Positions 12,560-23,700 are shown, counted from the first letter of the stretch. The stretch is DNA of 64,000 bases from Aplysia californica (GCF_000002075.1 NW_004797539.1:391457-455456); one strand, 5' to 3'. Notes: generated by a model from the letters alone, not told the origin. Made by a program: numbers and translations.

Positions 12560-12756
12560 TTCAGGGGGGCATGCCCCTCTGAATTTTACCATAATTTAAT
12601 GTTTTGCAGAGGTTGCATCCCTGTTCGTTGTTAGGTCATCAAGACTTCTGGATTTCTTCTCTGGATGCAAACAAATGGATCGTGGACTTTAATCAATGGA
12701 ACTTAGAACTACAAGATCACCGGCCTGGAGTCTAGATCTACTATAGAATCTATAGA

Positions 12757-12913
12757 GGGGAAGATTGAAGAATACCGGACCACTCGTATTATTGTGCGAG
12801 AATTGGGGGCGGAGGAAGGCACTCCTGTACAATGTAACAATTGCAGGGAAAGATTGAAGAATAGCGGACCACTCGTATTATTACGCGAGAATTGGGGGCG
12901 AAGGAAGGGATTC
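12757..12913 (+). repeat. Two-copy tandem repeat, about 87-bp period
   Basis: GATTGAAGAATACCGGACCA and GATTGAAGAATAGCGGACCA begin two units that also share CTCGTATTATT and GCGAGAATTGGGGGCG. The second unit runs into a 20-base G tract. Confidence 0.75.
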
Positions 12914-12939
12914 AGGGGGGGGGGGGGGGGGGGGTTAAT

Positions 12940-13067
12940 AAAATTAGGCTCCATGTATCTATGTTCATTATAGTGATTCTATTAATGTGGAAACGTTTGG
13001 TACACTTGGTACTCTTAGATTTTATTTTCTGTAAACACAGAGTTGCAGCCGGTTAACGAATTTAGCA
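12940..13067 (+). repeat. ~1 kb dispersed repeat, fragment
   Basis: Matches only the inner part of the family (TTAGGCTCCAT, TATAGTGATT, ACTTGGTACTCTT, GTTGCAGCCGGTTA). It is cut off on the right by the MITE starting at 13,071. Confidence 0.7.
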
Positions 13068-13070
13068 GTA

Positions 13071-13360
13071 CAGTCGAACCTGCCATGACGTCCACCTGTA
13101 TAATACAGTCACTTGTACAAACGACCACTTTTCAATTGCCCCTTTGTGTTTTTTCTATATAATTTATTAACTGTGTAAAATGATCACCTGTCCCAACGCG
13201 GCTGCGGCCGCCTTATTTTATTAACCCACTGTCAAATTTACCTGCCCCAGGCAGCCAGGCGTGGTCTCTCATTGCCTGATGCTTTGTCCAAAATTTTGAA
13301 TCGGTCCCTCGCACTGTGAATGGGCCGCCACAATTCATTCACCTGTCGTTATTGTTACTT
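13071..13360 (-). mobile_element. Truncated MITE (CAGTCGAACCTG family)
   Basis: It begins at a TA with CAGTCGAACCTGCCATGACG and matches the reverse complement of the right half of the element at 43,797-44,620. Shared blocks are the TTTTTTCTATATAATTTA piece, the ACTGTGTAAAATGATCACC / GCGGCCGC block, and the CACCTGTCGTTATTGT piece. The other end is missing. It was inserted at the end of a fragment of the roughly 1 kb repeat family. Confidence 0.7.
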
Positions 13361-13635
13361 CCTCCAATGAATGTTTTCCGAAGTTGACCAATGGGTAATG
13401 TCATTTTGAATAATTTTGTCTGAGATTTTCATACGGTTTTTTATTTTGTGCTAATCTTTTTTAGATGAAGGAATAAAATACATATGAGGATATGAGGAGG
13501 AGATTTGTTTGAGCGATCAAGATTATGTTATTGTTTGGGTGTTTGGTTTGCACACTGAATTGTTTTCTCATAATCCTTCCCATTTTTTGCAGATATTTTA
13601 AAGATTTTTACAGACACTCAACAATATTTATCACC

Positions 13636-16600
13636 ATGGCTGGACATGGAGTGAAACCACCACCTCTCAATCTTGATGATGTGAAAGCTTTTGACAAAAG
13701 AGGTCTTAGGAAGACAGAAACTACAGTTACTAATGCTGATGGATCTCGTGTGGTGGAAGGGAAGGATGAGGAGGGCACACTTTATCGGCGGCCATCGGAG
13801 TCAAGCTGTCATGGATTTGTCGTGGATACAGCAGAAGATTTGCAAGTTGCAGAAGTAGAAGAGGGCCTAATTATGGGTACGTTTCTCCTCTATTTCTTTG
13901 TTTCCGTGAATAGTTTTTGTCAAGACTTTCAAATTTTATTATAATGCTTTTAGTCTCTATGCTAGAGAAGTGCAGCATTAGGTGATTTTGTGTAAAAATG
14001 TTGATATTTCTGTCCACAACAGTCATAATCCGTCATAAGACGCAATGTGCTATTTGGTGTTAAATTATTAGGTTCGAAAGGCAAAATAGTGACTTTCCAT
14101 GAATTTTTTGTTTTTTGGATCTCTTGAAAGTTTAATGTCTTCTGCTTCATTTAAGATAAAAATAAACTACTACAGTGGAGTCCACTTATAACGAGTCCTG
14201 AAACAACGAGAAGTCTGTTATAAAGACACTATTGTAAAACCCCGTATTTTCTCCTTCTTTATCTTTGTAAAAAAAATACTGCTATTGCGCAATCAGATCG
14301 TCACGCGAGTCGGTTATAACAGAATATTGCTGCTGCTGTGCACAGCGCACAGACCAATTAAACATGTTATAAAACCTTGCCAGTTGAGAAAGTTGTTGGT
14401 GATCTAGCGAAACAAAGAATGGGAGAGCCCACACGAACCAACAATGAAAGCCGAAGCGAATGAGTGGGGAGGGTGTGGCATGCGCAGACAAGCAGAACGC
14501 ATCGCGTGATAGGCCAGCCCAGTCTAGATTCTAGGCATACCGTGCCTCTCACTTCTCTGGTGCGGGATGGAGTGGTCACAATGCTGTGATAGATGAATGG
14601 AGTGAATGTGTGACGTGCACAAGCAGACGCAACGCACCACAGGGTGTGGTGGAGTAGGGGACAACACAACGGGCGAGTTAGCCTAGAGCCAGAGCCCCTT
14701 CTTTCTGATCACCAAGGCCGATTTGTCAACATTGCTAGTGCTAGAGAAAGAAACCTGATTCGATTTTTTTATCAAGTAAGACCTAGAGATTATGTTGAAC
14801 AAATCATCATTAGGAGAAATACAAAAAGGAATAAACAGAACGCCAAACTCAAAGATTAGGCCTAGTTTACTATTTCCCTTGAATTTATTACTGGATCCCT
14901 TGTAACGAGAATCCTGCTATAACGAACATTTCGCACCGGTCCCCTCCCTCTCGTTATAACAGGATTCCACTGTATAATCGACTGTGAATATTTTATTTTG
15001 ATTTATTTTTTAGGTCTGTGTGTTGTTTGTTGTGAGCTTGGGTGACAGGATAAAGGAATTTGGACCTCAAACCCTTTCGATCATTTGACCTTCTGGAATG
15101 TAGTTGTGAAATTATATAAAACAGAACCCTTACCTCATGGCCACATTGCTTCAACGTCCTTTATTCGCCTCTATTTTTAATCCTTTTAGCCATTTTCGAG
15201 CATGAATAGTCTGAAATATAAACGACTTAACGTCACTATGAATGACTCATCAGGACTCTGATTGGTTAAACGGAGTAAGAATGGTTACTCGTAGCCCGCT
15301 TCAAGCTTTTTTATGTAAACAGCTGACTGTGTAAGCGTGCCCTGCTTGCTCAGTTATGGGCTGTTGATCTTTCAGTTTTGCACTTTGATTGACTGTAAAA
15401 GTTTGTTTTTATTGTGTTTTAGTGGGTTTTTTAAAAGACTGATATCTTCCTCTAGATCTCCAAAGGTGGATTCCTTACCAAGAGGCCACCGAGGCATCCA
15501 TGTGTGTGTGTTTCTGTATGTTTGTGAAATTGTGTGTGTATTTGTGTGTGCATGTGTGTGTGTGTGTATGTGTGTGCACTCATGTGTTTATAGTACTATT
15601 GCAAACGTATAAGATGGGTAAACACGGCACGTAAAAGCTCGCGGACTTCCAGCACGTGGTTTCGGTGAAAACGAGGTAATTCAGATCCTTTTTTCTTTGC
15701 TCTTTCGCTATAACAGCACCAAATGCTGTACACCTTGAAAAAGTTAAGCTTTTTTTTTTTCGTTTCAATAGTGTAATTTGTTTCTTTTTCCGCGTATTTG
15801 GAGCTAGAGAATCGCCGTGGAAAGCGAAGACCTTCGCGGTCGGAATGTGAAGTCTGCCGGTTCAAAAAATTAACACCCATGCCTTGGAATGCTTTGAAGA
15901 AAGAGTGGTGATTAAATACCGTCTTTTCATTGGCAAACAACTTCTTTAGAGTTTTGAACTGGGCTTCACGTGGTATATTTTTGGCTTTTGGCGTTTAAAT
16001 AGAAAGTCTTTAAAAATTGTACAAGTTTTCAAAGATCATTTTTAACTCGAATTATGTAAAATACCGAACAAAAAAAGTACCAATAGAAAGATCAGTTCTT
16101 TTTCTATTAGAATAAAGTCATCGGTTTGGAATTATGTTACATTTGCATCATCCTTTCGCAAAACTCCTGGAAGTACTCAGTACACTACAGTCAGAACCAA
16201 TTCGCTGGCCGCGGGGACCGGTGCGGCGCCGGCCGGGACAACACTCAGTGTTCTTTTTAAAATCGAAATAACGATGGATCATCGTGTTTGAGGCAATACA
16301 ATACAGATTTGTTATGATCTCACAGTCTTGAAAAAAAAAATCTGGCTCCATTTCTATGTTATAGTGATTGTACTCTGTTAATGTCAAGATGTTTGGTGCA
16401 CTTGGTACTCTTTATTATCTGTTAAACATGGGGTGGCATCCGGTTAGCGAATTTAGCAATATTCAATTATAATAATATTAAATTAAAACAGCCGCCATTT
16501 TAAAAAAAATTGAGTGAGAGGTAAACGTATGGAACCAAAATTTACAGGAGACACGGGCCTTTTATATGAAACAGATAAATTTGACCTACAGCTACTTTGA

Positions 16601-17468
16601 AAATGTAGTTTCTGGTACCTTGTAGGGCCTTCAATGCTAACCCGTTGTTGCATTTGAGGTGAAGATCATTCTCATTAAAATTTTGTTTTGTCTCTAAGCT
16701 TTTTTTCTGTCAATGAATCGTTTTCTACTTCTGTGTGTTACCTTGTAGTGGCGTAGCCAAGATAACTGCCAAATTTCAAGTCTATCTCAATTCTAATTAG
16801 ACACCCGTCACTATGAAAACATGCTGTCAAACCTAAAAAATAAGTTAAGTACTTTCATTATTTTGAGTTCTGTTTCTTTACATTTGCTACCATTTTTTTG
16901 TTTCATATTGTACAGGAATTGTACATAATGTTAGACTAGTTTCCCAGGATAAGTAGGCTGTATGGCCAACTAAAACTGCCTGAACAGTAAACAAAATGTG
17001 TGATTTGTTAAAAGTCTGATTTACTGCTGCGTCCTGTTTAAATCCTTTTTTATACTGAAAGTAAAGCAATACTTAACAAAGGGACTTATTATATGCCTAT
17101 TATTTCAGTCATATATTTTTTAGTAGCCTACACTTTAGAAACATCTCTTAACCTAGATTTGGCTAACTTAATCTTCTGGATTGTATTTGTTTAATCAAAT
17201 TGAGAAATGAATATTCTATAACATGTTTTCACTTTCACACAGGGTTCTTTTTTATAATTATAATGGTAATAATAATAATCATAAATAACTTTAATAATAA
17301 TGATAATAATCATAAATAATAACAATAACTATAATAATATGAATTTATATAATGCCTTATCCCTGGAAGACTCTAAGCTCTGTAAAATGCAGATTTACCA
17401 TTCAATATAACTGACAAATCAAAAGACAAAAAATGTACATTTTGAGACCAGTCAACAAAACACACACA

Positions 17469-17529
<61 letters not shown>

Positions 17530-20152
17530 GCCGCGCGCGCNNNNNNNNNNNNNNNNNNNNNNNNNNNNNNNNNNNNNNNNNNNNNNNNNNNNNNNNNNNN
17601 NNNNNNNNNNNNNNNNNNNNNNNNNNNNNNNNNNNNNNNNCAGGACTTGTTGTAAGTGGATTCCACTGTATAATCGACTGTGAATATTTTATTTTGATTT
17701 ATTTTTTAGGTCTGTGTGTTGTTTGTTGTGAGCTTGGGTGACAGGATAAAGGAATTTGGACCTCAAACCCTTTCGATCATTTGACCTTCTGGAATGTAGT
17801 TGTGAAATTATATAAAACAGAACCCTTACCTCATGGCCACATTGCTTCAACGTCCTTTATTCGCCTCTATTTTTAATCCTTTTAGCCATTTTCGAGCATG
17901 AATAGTCTGAAATATAAACGACTTAACGTCACTATGAATGACTCATCAGGACTCTGATTGGTTAAACGGAGTAAGAATGGTTACTCGTAGCCCGCTTCAA
18001 GCTTTTTTATGTAAACAGCTGACTGTGTAAGCGTGCCCTGCTTGCTCAGTTATGGGCTGTTGATCTTTCAGTTTTGCACTTTGATTGACTGTAAAAGTTT
18101 GTTTTTATTGTGTTTTAGTGGGTTTTTTAAAAGACTGATATCTTCCTCTAGATCTCCAAAGGTGGATTCCTTACCAAGAGGCCACCGAGGCATCCATGTG
18201 TGTGTGTTTCTGTATGTTTGTGAAATTGTGTGTGTATTTGTGTGTGCATGTGTGTGTGTGTGTATGTGTGTGCACTCATGTGTTTATAGTACTATTGCAA
18301 ACGTATAAGATGGGTAAACACGGCACGTAAAAGCTCGCGGACTTCCAGCACGTGGTTTCGGTGAAAACGAGGTAATTCAGATCCTTTTTTCTTTGCTCTT
18401 TCGCTATAACAGCACCAAATGCTGTACACCTTGAAAAAGTTAAGCTTTTTTTTTTTCGTTTCAATAGTGTAATTTGTTTCTTTTTCCGCGTATTTGGAGC
18501 TAGAGAATCGCCGTGGAAAGCGAAGACCTTCGCGGTCGGAATGTGAAGTCTGCCGGTTCAAAAAATTAACACCCATGCCTTGGAATGCTTTGAAGAAAGA
18601 GTGGTGATTAAATACCGTCTTTTCATTGGCAAACAACTTCTTTAGAGTTTTGAACTGGGCTTCACGTGGTATATTTTTGGCTTTTGGCGTTTAAATAGAA
18701 AGTCTTTAAAAATTGTACAAGTTTTCAAAGATCATTTTTAACTCGAATTATGTAAAATACCGAACAAAAAAAGTACCAATAGAAAGATCAGTTCTTTTTC
18801 TATTAGAATAAAGTCATCGGTTTGGAATTATGTTACATTTGCATCATCCTTTCGCAAAACTCCTGGAAGTACTCAGTACACTACAGTCAGAACCAATTCG
18901 CTGGCCGCGGGGACCGGTGCGGCGCCGGCCGGGACAACACTCAGTGTTCTTTTTAAAATCGAAATAACGATGGATCATCGTGTTTGAGGCAATACAATAC
19001 AGATTTGTTATGATCTCACAGTCTTGAAAAAAAAAATCTGGCTCCATTTCTATGTTATAGTGATTGTACTCTGTTAATGTCAAGATGTTTGGTGCACTTG
19101 GTACTCTTTATTATCTGTTAAACATGGGGTGGCATCCGGTTAGCGAATTTAGCAATATTCAATTATAATAATATTAAATTAAAACAGCCGCCATTTTAAA
19201 AAAAATTGAGTGAGAGGTAAACGTATGGAACCAAAATTTACAGGAGACACGGGCCTTTTATATGAAACAGATAAATTTGACCTACAGCTACTTTGAAAAT
19301 GTAGTTTCTGGTACCTTGTAGGGCCTTCAATGCTAACCCGTTGTTGCATTTGAGGTGAAGATCATTCTCATTAAAATTTTGTTTTGTCTCTAAGCTTTTT
19401 TTCTGTCAATGAATCGTTTTCTACTTCTGTGTGTTACCTTGTAGTGGCGTAGCCAAGATAACTGCCAAATTTCAAGTCTATCTCAATTCTAATTAGACAC
19501 CCGTCACTATGAAAACATGCTGTCAAACCTAAAAAATAAGTTAAGTACTTTCATTATTTTGAGTTCTGTTTCTTTACATTTGCTACCATTTTTTTGTTTC
19601 ATATTGTACAGGAATTGTACATAATGTTAGACTAGTTTCCCAGGATAAGTAGGCTGTATGGCCAACTAAAACTGCCTGAACAGTAAACAAAATGTGTGAT
19701 TTGTTAAAAGTCTGATTTACTGCTGCGTCCTGTTTAAATCCTTTTTTATACTGAAAGTAAAGCAATACTTAACAAAGGGACTTATTATATGCCTATTATT
19801 TCAGTCATATATTTTTTAGTAGCCTACACTTTAGAAACATCTCTTAACCTAGATTTGGCTAACTTAATCTTCTGGATTGTATTTGTTTAATCAAATTGAG
19901 AAATGAATATTCTATAACATGTTTTCACTTTCACACAGGGTTCTTTTTTATAATTATAATGGTAATAATAATAATCATAAATAACTTTAATAATAATGAT
20001 AATAATCATAAATAATAACAATAACTATAATAATATGAATTTATATAATGCCTTATCCCTGGAAGACTCTAAGCTCTGTAAAATGCAGATTTACCATTCA
20101 ATATAACTGACAAATCAAAAGACAAAAAATGTACATTTTGAGACCAGTCAAC

Positions 20153-20234
<82 letters not shown>

Positions 20235-20858
20235 CGCGCTCACGCACACACAAATGCACAACTTCCAGTTTCACACTTTGTCTCACATACAAAAAGTACT
20301 GGCAGAGAATAGGGTTAAATATGTTTAGCAAAGACTTTTTAAATTCCCTCTCTGATTACAATACTTTTGGGAAGAAATTAGAAATCTTAGGGGGCATGGG
20401 AAGATAAAGCAATTTTTGTTTTTTATCTTTTGTCTATCTTTTGTCTTCTCCTTTCAGGTTCTCAAGATGTAGCCCATGACTTTGAGACTCTGAAAAAGTT
20501 TGGTGTGACTCATATCCTCAACGTGGCCACAGGCGTGGAGAATTTATTCCCAAATCATTTTACGTATCAGACTCAAGAATTTCGCGATTTGCCTGAATTT
20601 CCAATCTTCCATGGCTTTGAAAAAGCCATCAACTTCATAGACGAAGGCCGCTCATCTGGAGGGTGTGTTCTTGTTCACTGCAATGCTGGGATTTCCAGAT
20701 CGGCGGCTATTGTCATGGCATACCTCATCACAAAGAACAAGATGTCTGTAAATGAATCATTTTCTTATCTCCGCTCAAAGAGACCCCCTACATGTCCTAA
20801 TCCAGGCTTCCTGATTCAGTTGCAGACTTTGTATGAATCACTCCATCCGAAAGAATAG
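13636..20858 (+). CDS. DUSP19: DUSP19 dual-specificity protein phosphatase
   Basis: Cysteine-based protein phosphatase of the atypical DUSP group. In vertebrates, DUSP19 (SKRP1) is linked to the JNK pathway through MKK7. Two coding exons: 13636-13876 (241 nt, donor GTACGT) and 20458-20858 (401 nt, acceptor TTTCAG), joined in phase 1 to give 213 residues against about 217 in human. Exon 1 encodes residues 1-80 and ends in EEGLIMG. Exon 2 opens SQDVAHDFETLKKFGVTHIL, matching the vertebrate GSQDAAHD...THILNVA region, and carries the signature VHCNAGISRSAAIVMAYL (Cys nucleophile and Arg of HCX5R intact, general-acid Asp in the FRDLPE loop). The start has a strong CACCATGG context. The intron is 6.6 kb and is distorted by a 2.6 kb duplication and an assembly gap, so its true length is uncertain. 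The gene appears intact. Confidence 0.95.
14173..14972. mobile_element. pogo/Tigger-like MITE, copy 1
   Basis: About 800 bp between TA dinucleotides. The left end reads CAGTGGAGTCCACTTATAAC and the right end, reversed, CAGTGGAATCCTGTTATAAC. The TA target and CAGTGG...TTATAACGAG ends fit non-autonomous Tc1/mariner-pogo elements. The interior matches the copy at 29,423-30,199 in opposite orientation. Open frames inside are not transposase. Lies in the DUSP19 intron. Confidence 0.8.
15615..16621 (+). repeat. ~1 kb dispersed repeat family, copy A
   Basis: It matches 36,301-37,295 and, inverted, 52,846-53,800. Shared blocks include the GTAAACACGGC start, the TTTCGCTATAACAGCACCAA block, a GC-rich GGCCGCGGGGACCGGTGCGG core, TTGGTGCACTTGGTACTC, and the TTTGAAAATGTAGTTTCTGG end. 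The unit is bounded by AGGTA-like ends. No coding capacity or known superfamily was recognised. It is duplicated at 18,311-19,317 as part of the 2.6 kb block. Confidence 0.75.
17265..17390 (-). repeat. LINE-type 3' tail (minus strand)
   Basis: Reversed, this reads AGAGCTTAGAGTCTTCCAGG then GCATTATATAAATTC and ATT-rich repeats. It resembles the tail of the LINE ending at 8,456. The same tail recurs at 19,961-20,086 in the duplicate block. Confidence 0.5.
17541..17640. other. Assembly gap (100 N)
   Basis: Exactly 100 unknown bases, a conventional scaffold gap of unknown true length. It follows a CA/GC-alternating tract that is hard to sequence, and it lies between two near-identical blocks in the DUSP19 intron. 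Confidence 0.99.
17641..17668. mobile_element. MITE end fragment after the gap
   Basis: The 28 bases ending GGATTCCACTG match the last bases of the MITE at 29,423-30,199, which is the left-end type. They sit next to the same flank (TATAATCGAC) that follows the right end of the MITE at 14,173-14,972. The rest of this copy is lost in the gap. Confidence 0.7.
18311..19317 (+). repeat. ~1 kb dispersed repeat, copy A duplicate
   Basis: Identical in the compared stretches to 15,615-16,621, carried along by the 2.6 kb direct duplication rather than by a separate insertion. Confidence 0.75.
20156..20232. repeat. CA microsatellite
   Basis: An almost perfect CA run of about 77 bases, followed by ATGCGCGCTCACGC. 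Its counterpart at 17,461-17,528 is interrupted once. Confidence 0.95.
20458..20858 (+). CDS. DUSP19: DUSP19 exon 2, catalytic domain
   Basis: A single exon carries almost the whole phosphatase fold. The HCX5R loop reads HCNAGISRS, near residue 153 of the joined protein. The family's CPNPGF motif follows near the C-terminus (human CPNSGF). It ends with HPKE and TAG. The conserved catalytic residues suggest an active enzyme rather than a pseudophosphatase. Confidence 0.95.
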
Positions 20859-22960
20859 GTAGCAGATGAGTGTTCTAGCTAGATTATAACGCTATTGTGC
20901 TATCTTTCTCAACATGTTTCTGGTCTTTTGAGATAGTTAGCTCTAGAAGATTTGATAAGATACATTATATTTTATTAATCTCTCATTTGAAGAATTTGGC
21001 AGTGAGCTTTCACCATTTTCCCCAACACAAAATATATGAATAACATCATATCAACCTATCACATTCTCCCTCTGTCTCTCCCTGCCTCCCTCCCTTCATT
21101 GCTCCCTCCCTTCTTCCCTTCCTCCCTGCCTGGCTCCCTTCTCCCCTTTCTTGCTGTCTCTCTCTTTGTCTATCTATCTTTCACTCCCCCCCCCCTTTCT
21201 TCCAAACACATAGCTTGGTGACTCTACTGACAAACACCTAACATATATGAAATTTGATTTGAGGGTGATCACAACTTCTTTGGATGAAAATTACATCGTT
21301 CATTTTGCTGTATGTAAAACAGATTTCCTAATTATTGAATGTAAATAATGGTACATCTTGTTGTCTCTTTACATCCTAGAAATGTGTACGTCTGCAGTTA
21401 ATCTAGGGCAATGACACTTTTTTATTAAAAACAGTGTGTGATTTTTCAGCAGATAAGATTGACTTCGACTTTGACTCTTGATGCTTGTGAACTTCTCACT
21501 GATATGACAATCAACATCAAGCAACATTGTAATGTGAGGGACAAAGATTGATTAAATTTTTTTTAATGATTTTTAAGTCTAGATTATAAATTTTGCCTCT
21601 CAGTTAAACTATAAAAATTTAGCTGTGTCAAGTTAACTTTTTGATAATTAACTCTTACTATTTTTTATTTTTACTGTGGTTGAACTTTTTTGTCAAAAGT
21701 AGAGATGCTATGTATTTTTATTTTAATGATTACAGCAGTCTCAATCAACGTCCTCAGTGCTTGGGAGGAAGGAAAATGCGGGATCATATGCGAAGGGGAT
21801 CTTACCTAATTCATCAGAGGGAAGAATTCAAGGTGACTCATGATGAGGCCCACAATTGATAAAATGATCCTCTCTAACTTTAAAATGAACTGACATGACC
21901 CATGAGTTATAGTGCAGTGTGGTTTTGAGGAAAGAAAGCTTCATAAACACTTCGGAGCATGAAGTCACATGTGTGAATGGGTTTTTTTCTTATGTAGCCT
22001 ATTAGTCCATCAACAATGTTTGCTATTCAAAATTTATAATTTGTTGCACTTTTCATTCAGTAGGCTTACTATTTGCCCAAGCCAGTAATAATTCTTAGCT
22101 TTGTGTATGTCTTCCTTTTAACTCATTCTCTGCCCATTTTCACTTGGGCACAGAGCTGAAAGACAAGTGCAATTGTCAAGGAAACAAAAGCACCAACAAG
22201 TTGACAGTTTGATGTGACCCTGTCTGATGCAGCCTCCCAGTGTGTCATGAAATCTAATGTAAGCCCAATAATTGGGCTCAAATACAGATACAGAAAACAA
22301 ACAGATCCAAAAGTTCAGCACCTCAGATTGATCTCATCTGGAGCAAACATTGTACCCCCTCATCAAGATTTGCAGTGGAGGTATTATTGTATTCACGAGA
22401 GTGGATGATCTGTGATGCAAGGGGCAGCTCAATGATAGCAAATTTTCGCTGCTGGTTGATTAACTGTGCATGCTTGAATTTTTGTTCAGTAAATTATGAT
22501 CTGAAATGAGGGATCTTAGCAGTATTTAGTACCTTCTGAGTGGGATTTTTAAGGATGACATTTGTGCAGTCAAAATTTTTTGTTCTTAAAACAGAATCTG
22601 AAGTAAACAGGGATCATAAGTGGTGGGATTGTTGGTTGAGACTACTGTATTACAATGCTTTAGGCCAAGAAATCCATACTTGCCTGTTTGTTTGAGGTGT
22701 TGTTTTCAGATCTGATTTTCTTACGCAAATCTTAGAAAAGCAGATCCAAAGAGCATGGTATAAAATATTTGTATGTCTTATTTAAGAATTGACATGACTT
22801 TGAATGTAATAAGTGCTGTGAAATTGTTTGTTAAGGTACCATGTCCTGTTGGTTTTACGTAAACTTCATGACCGTATACTGCACAGATTGGTGGTATGTC
22901 ATGTATATTCTGTGTCCTTGTGCATATATGATTATTGTAATAAATGAACTTTGAAATGCT
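20859..22960 (+). other. Probable DUSP19 3' UTR
   Basis: After the DUSP19 stop there is about 2.1 kb of AT-rich sequence without a recognisable gene. An AATAAA signal lies at 22,939-22,944, shortly after a TG/TA-rich stretch. A pyrimidine-rich tract (about 21,066-21,210) lies within. The UTR end is an inference. Confidence 0.45.
22939..22944 (+). terminator. Candidate polyadenylation signal, DUSP19
   Basis: AATAAA in an AT-rich setting about 2.08 kb after the stop codon. It is the best-placed hexamer seen, but others exist and there is no transcript evidence. Confidence 0.35.
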
Positions 22961-23494
22961 TTTATAATTTTGATACTGATACTATTTTGTAGTATGAAGA
23001 GTGCTTCCGTTCCTTACAGTTTATAGTCTTCATTAAAATAGTAATGTTGATAAAGTTTTATACTTCTTCGATCATGAAATGCTCATCATCTCAATGGTGA
23101 GAACTTTACTGAAATCATTATCATTGCCACTGTAAAAAGGAATGTCAATCTTTGACAAGTGAGATCTGTTTTTTTCCTCATTAAAGGTAAATTATATTCA
23201 GCTGTCCAGTTGCTTATTTATTCAACTGTTGTATTCAGGGTCAGTCTTTGATATTCATCTTTGATATTTGTTCAATATTGTTAAAAAAATGTGAACCTGG
23301 TTGGGTTTTTTTCAGACTTGGAGACATCCTTACAACTGAATTTACAGTTGAGAGTGCATATATTACATTGCATAGAATGGTATTGTTCTCTTACTGTAAA
23401 GCAAATACGTGCATTTATGAGTAACGACGAAAGAATTCATGTTATTATTTTTTTGGAGGGCACATTGGGGAGCATTTCTCACATAAATGCATCA

Positions 23495-23700
23495 GTTTCC
23501 CTAGTGTAATGGCTAGGTTTTTTGACATTGTACACAAAATGTAGTTCGATTCATTCGAAAGTTCACTTTTTTTATTAACTCTGTCTGGCTGATGGAATTT
23601 TGAATCCCACTCAGCCCAGGTTTACTGTGACAAATAGGGTCAAACAAACCTGCCCTTGGAATTATCTAAACCGCACCAAAGAAGAAGATATTTGCATGCA
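23495..23700 (+). repeat. tRNA-derived SINE (family S), copy 1
   Basis: The head has a good B box (AGTTCGATTC near 23,547). The body reads ATTTTGAATCCCACTCAGCC, then TGCCCTTGGAATTATCTAAA, which is the conserved block of this family. Other copies are at 26,825-27,030, 33,110-33,200, 50,630-50,740, 53,875-54,060 and 60,555-60,790. Confidence 0.65.

Larger units (their letters stand above)
10491..13635. other. Divergent intergenic region SNRNP200/DUSP19
   Basis: About 3.1 kb separate the two start codons, which point away from each other, so both promoters should lie here. No TATA box or CpG-dense core was recognised. Contents: unassigned sequence, a possible short inverted repeat around GAAACCTCG (about 11,062-11,258), a CA tract (about 11,744-11,780), G-runs at 12,533-12,559 and 12,915-12,934, an 87-bp tandem pair (12,757-12,913) and two repeat fragments (12,940-13,067 and 13,071-13,360). 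A TTTTTTGCAG acceptor-like site near 13,582-13,591 may mark a 5' UTR exon of DUSP19. Confidence 0.5.
14973..17540 (+). repeat. 2.6 kb direct duplication, copy 1
   Basis: This block is repeated at 17,669-20,236 with a constant offset of 2,696 bases, and I saw no difference in the stretches compared. It begins just after a MITE and ends in a CA tract followed by GCCGCGCGCGC and the run of N. Everything inside (TG-rich tract, the 1 kb repeat copy, a LINE-type tail) is present in both blocks. Confidence 0.9.
17669..20236 (+). repeat. 2.6 kb direct duplication, copy 2
   Basis: Partner of 14,973-17,540. The two diverge only at the ends: this copy has a longer CA tract (to about 20,232) followed by ATGCGCGCTCACGC, and then unique sequence leading to DUSP19 exon 2. 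Confidence 0.9.

Noticed and set aside
15337-15940. Several open frames, repeated at 18,033-18,636
   Set aside because: They fall in a TG-rich tract and in the ~1 kb repeat family. Being doubled by the 2.6 kb duplication is not evidence for coding.
17373-17741. Open frames spanning the N run
   Set aside because: They exist only because unknown bases were read through; the flanking peptides are CA-repeat translations.
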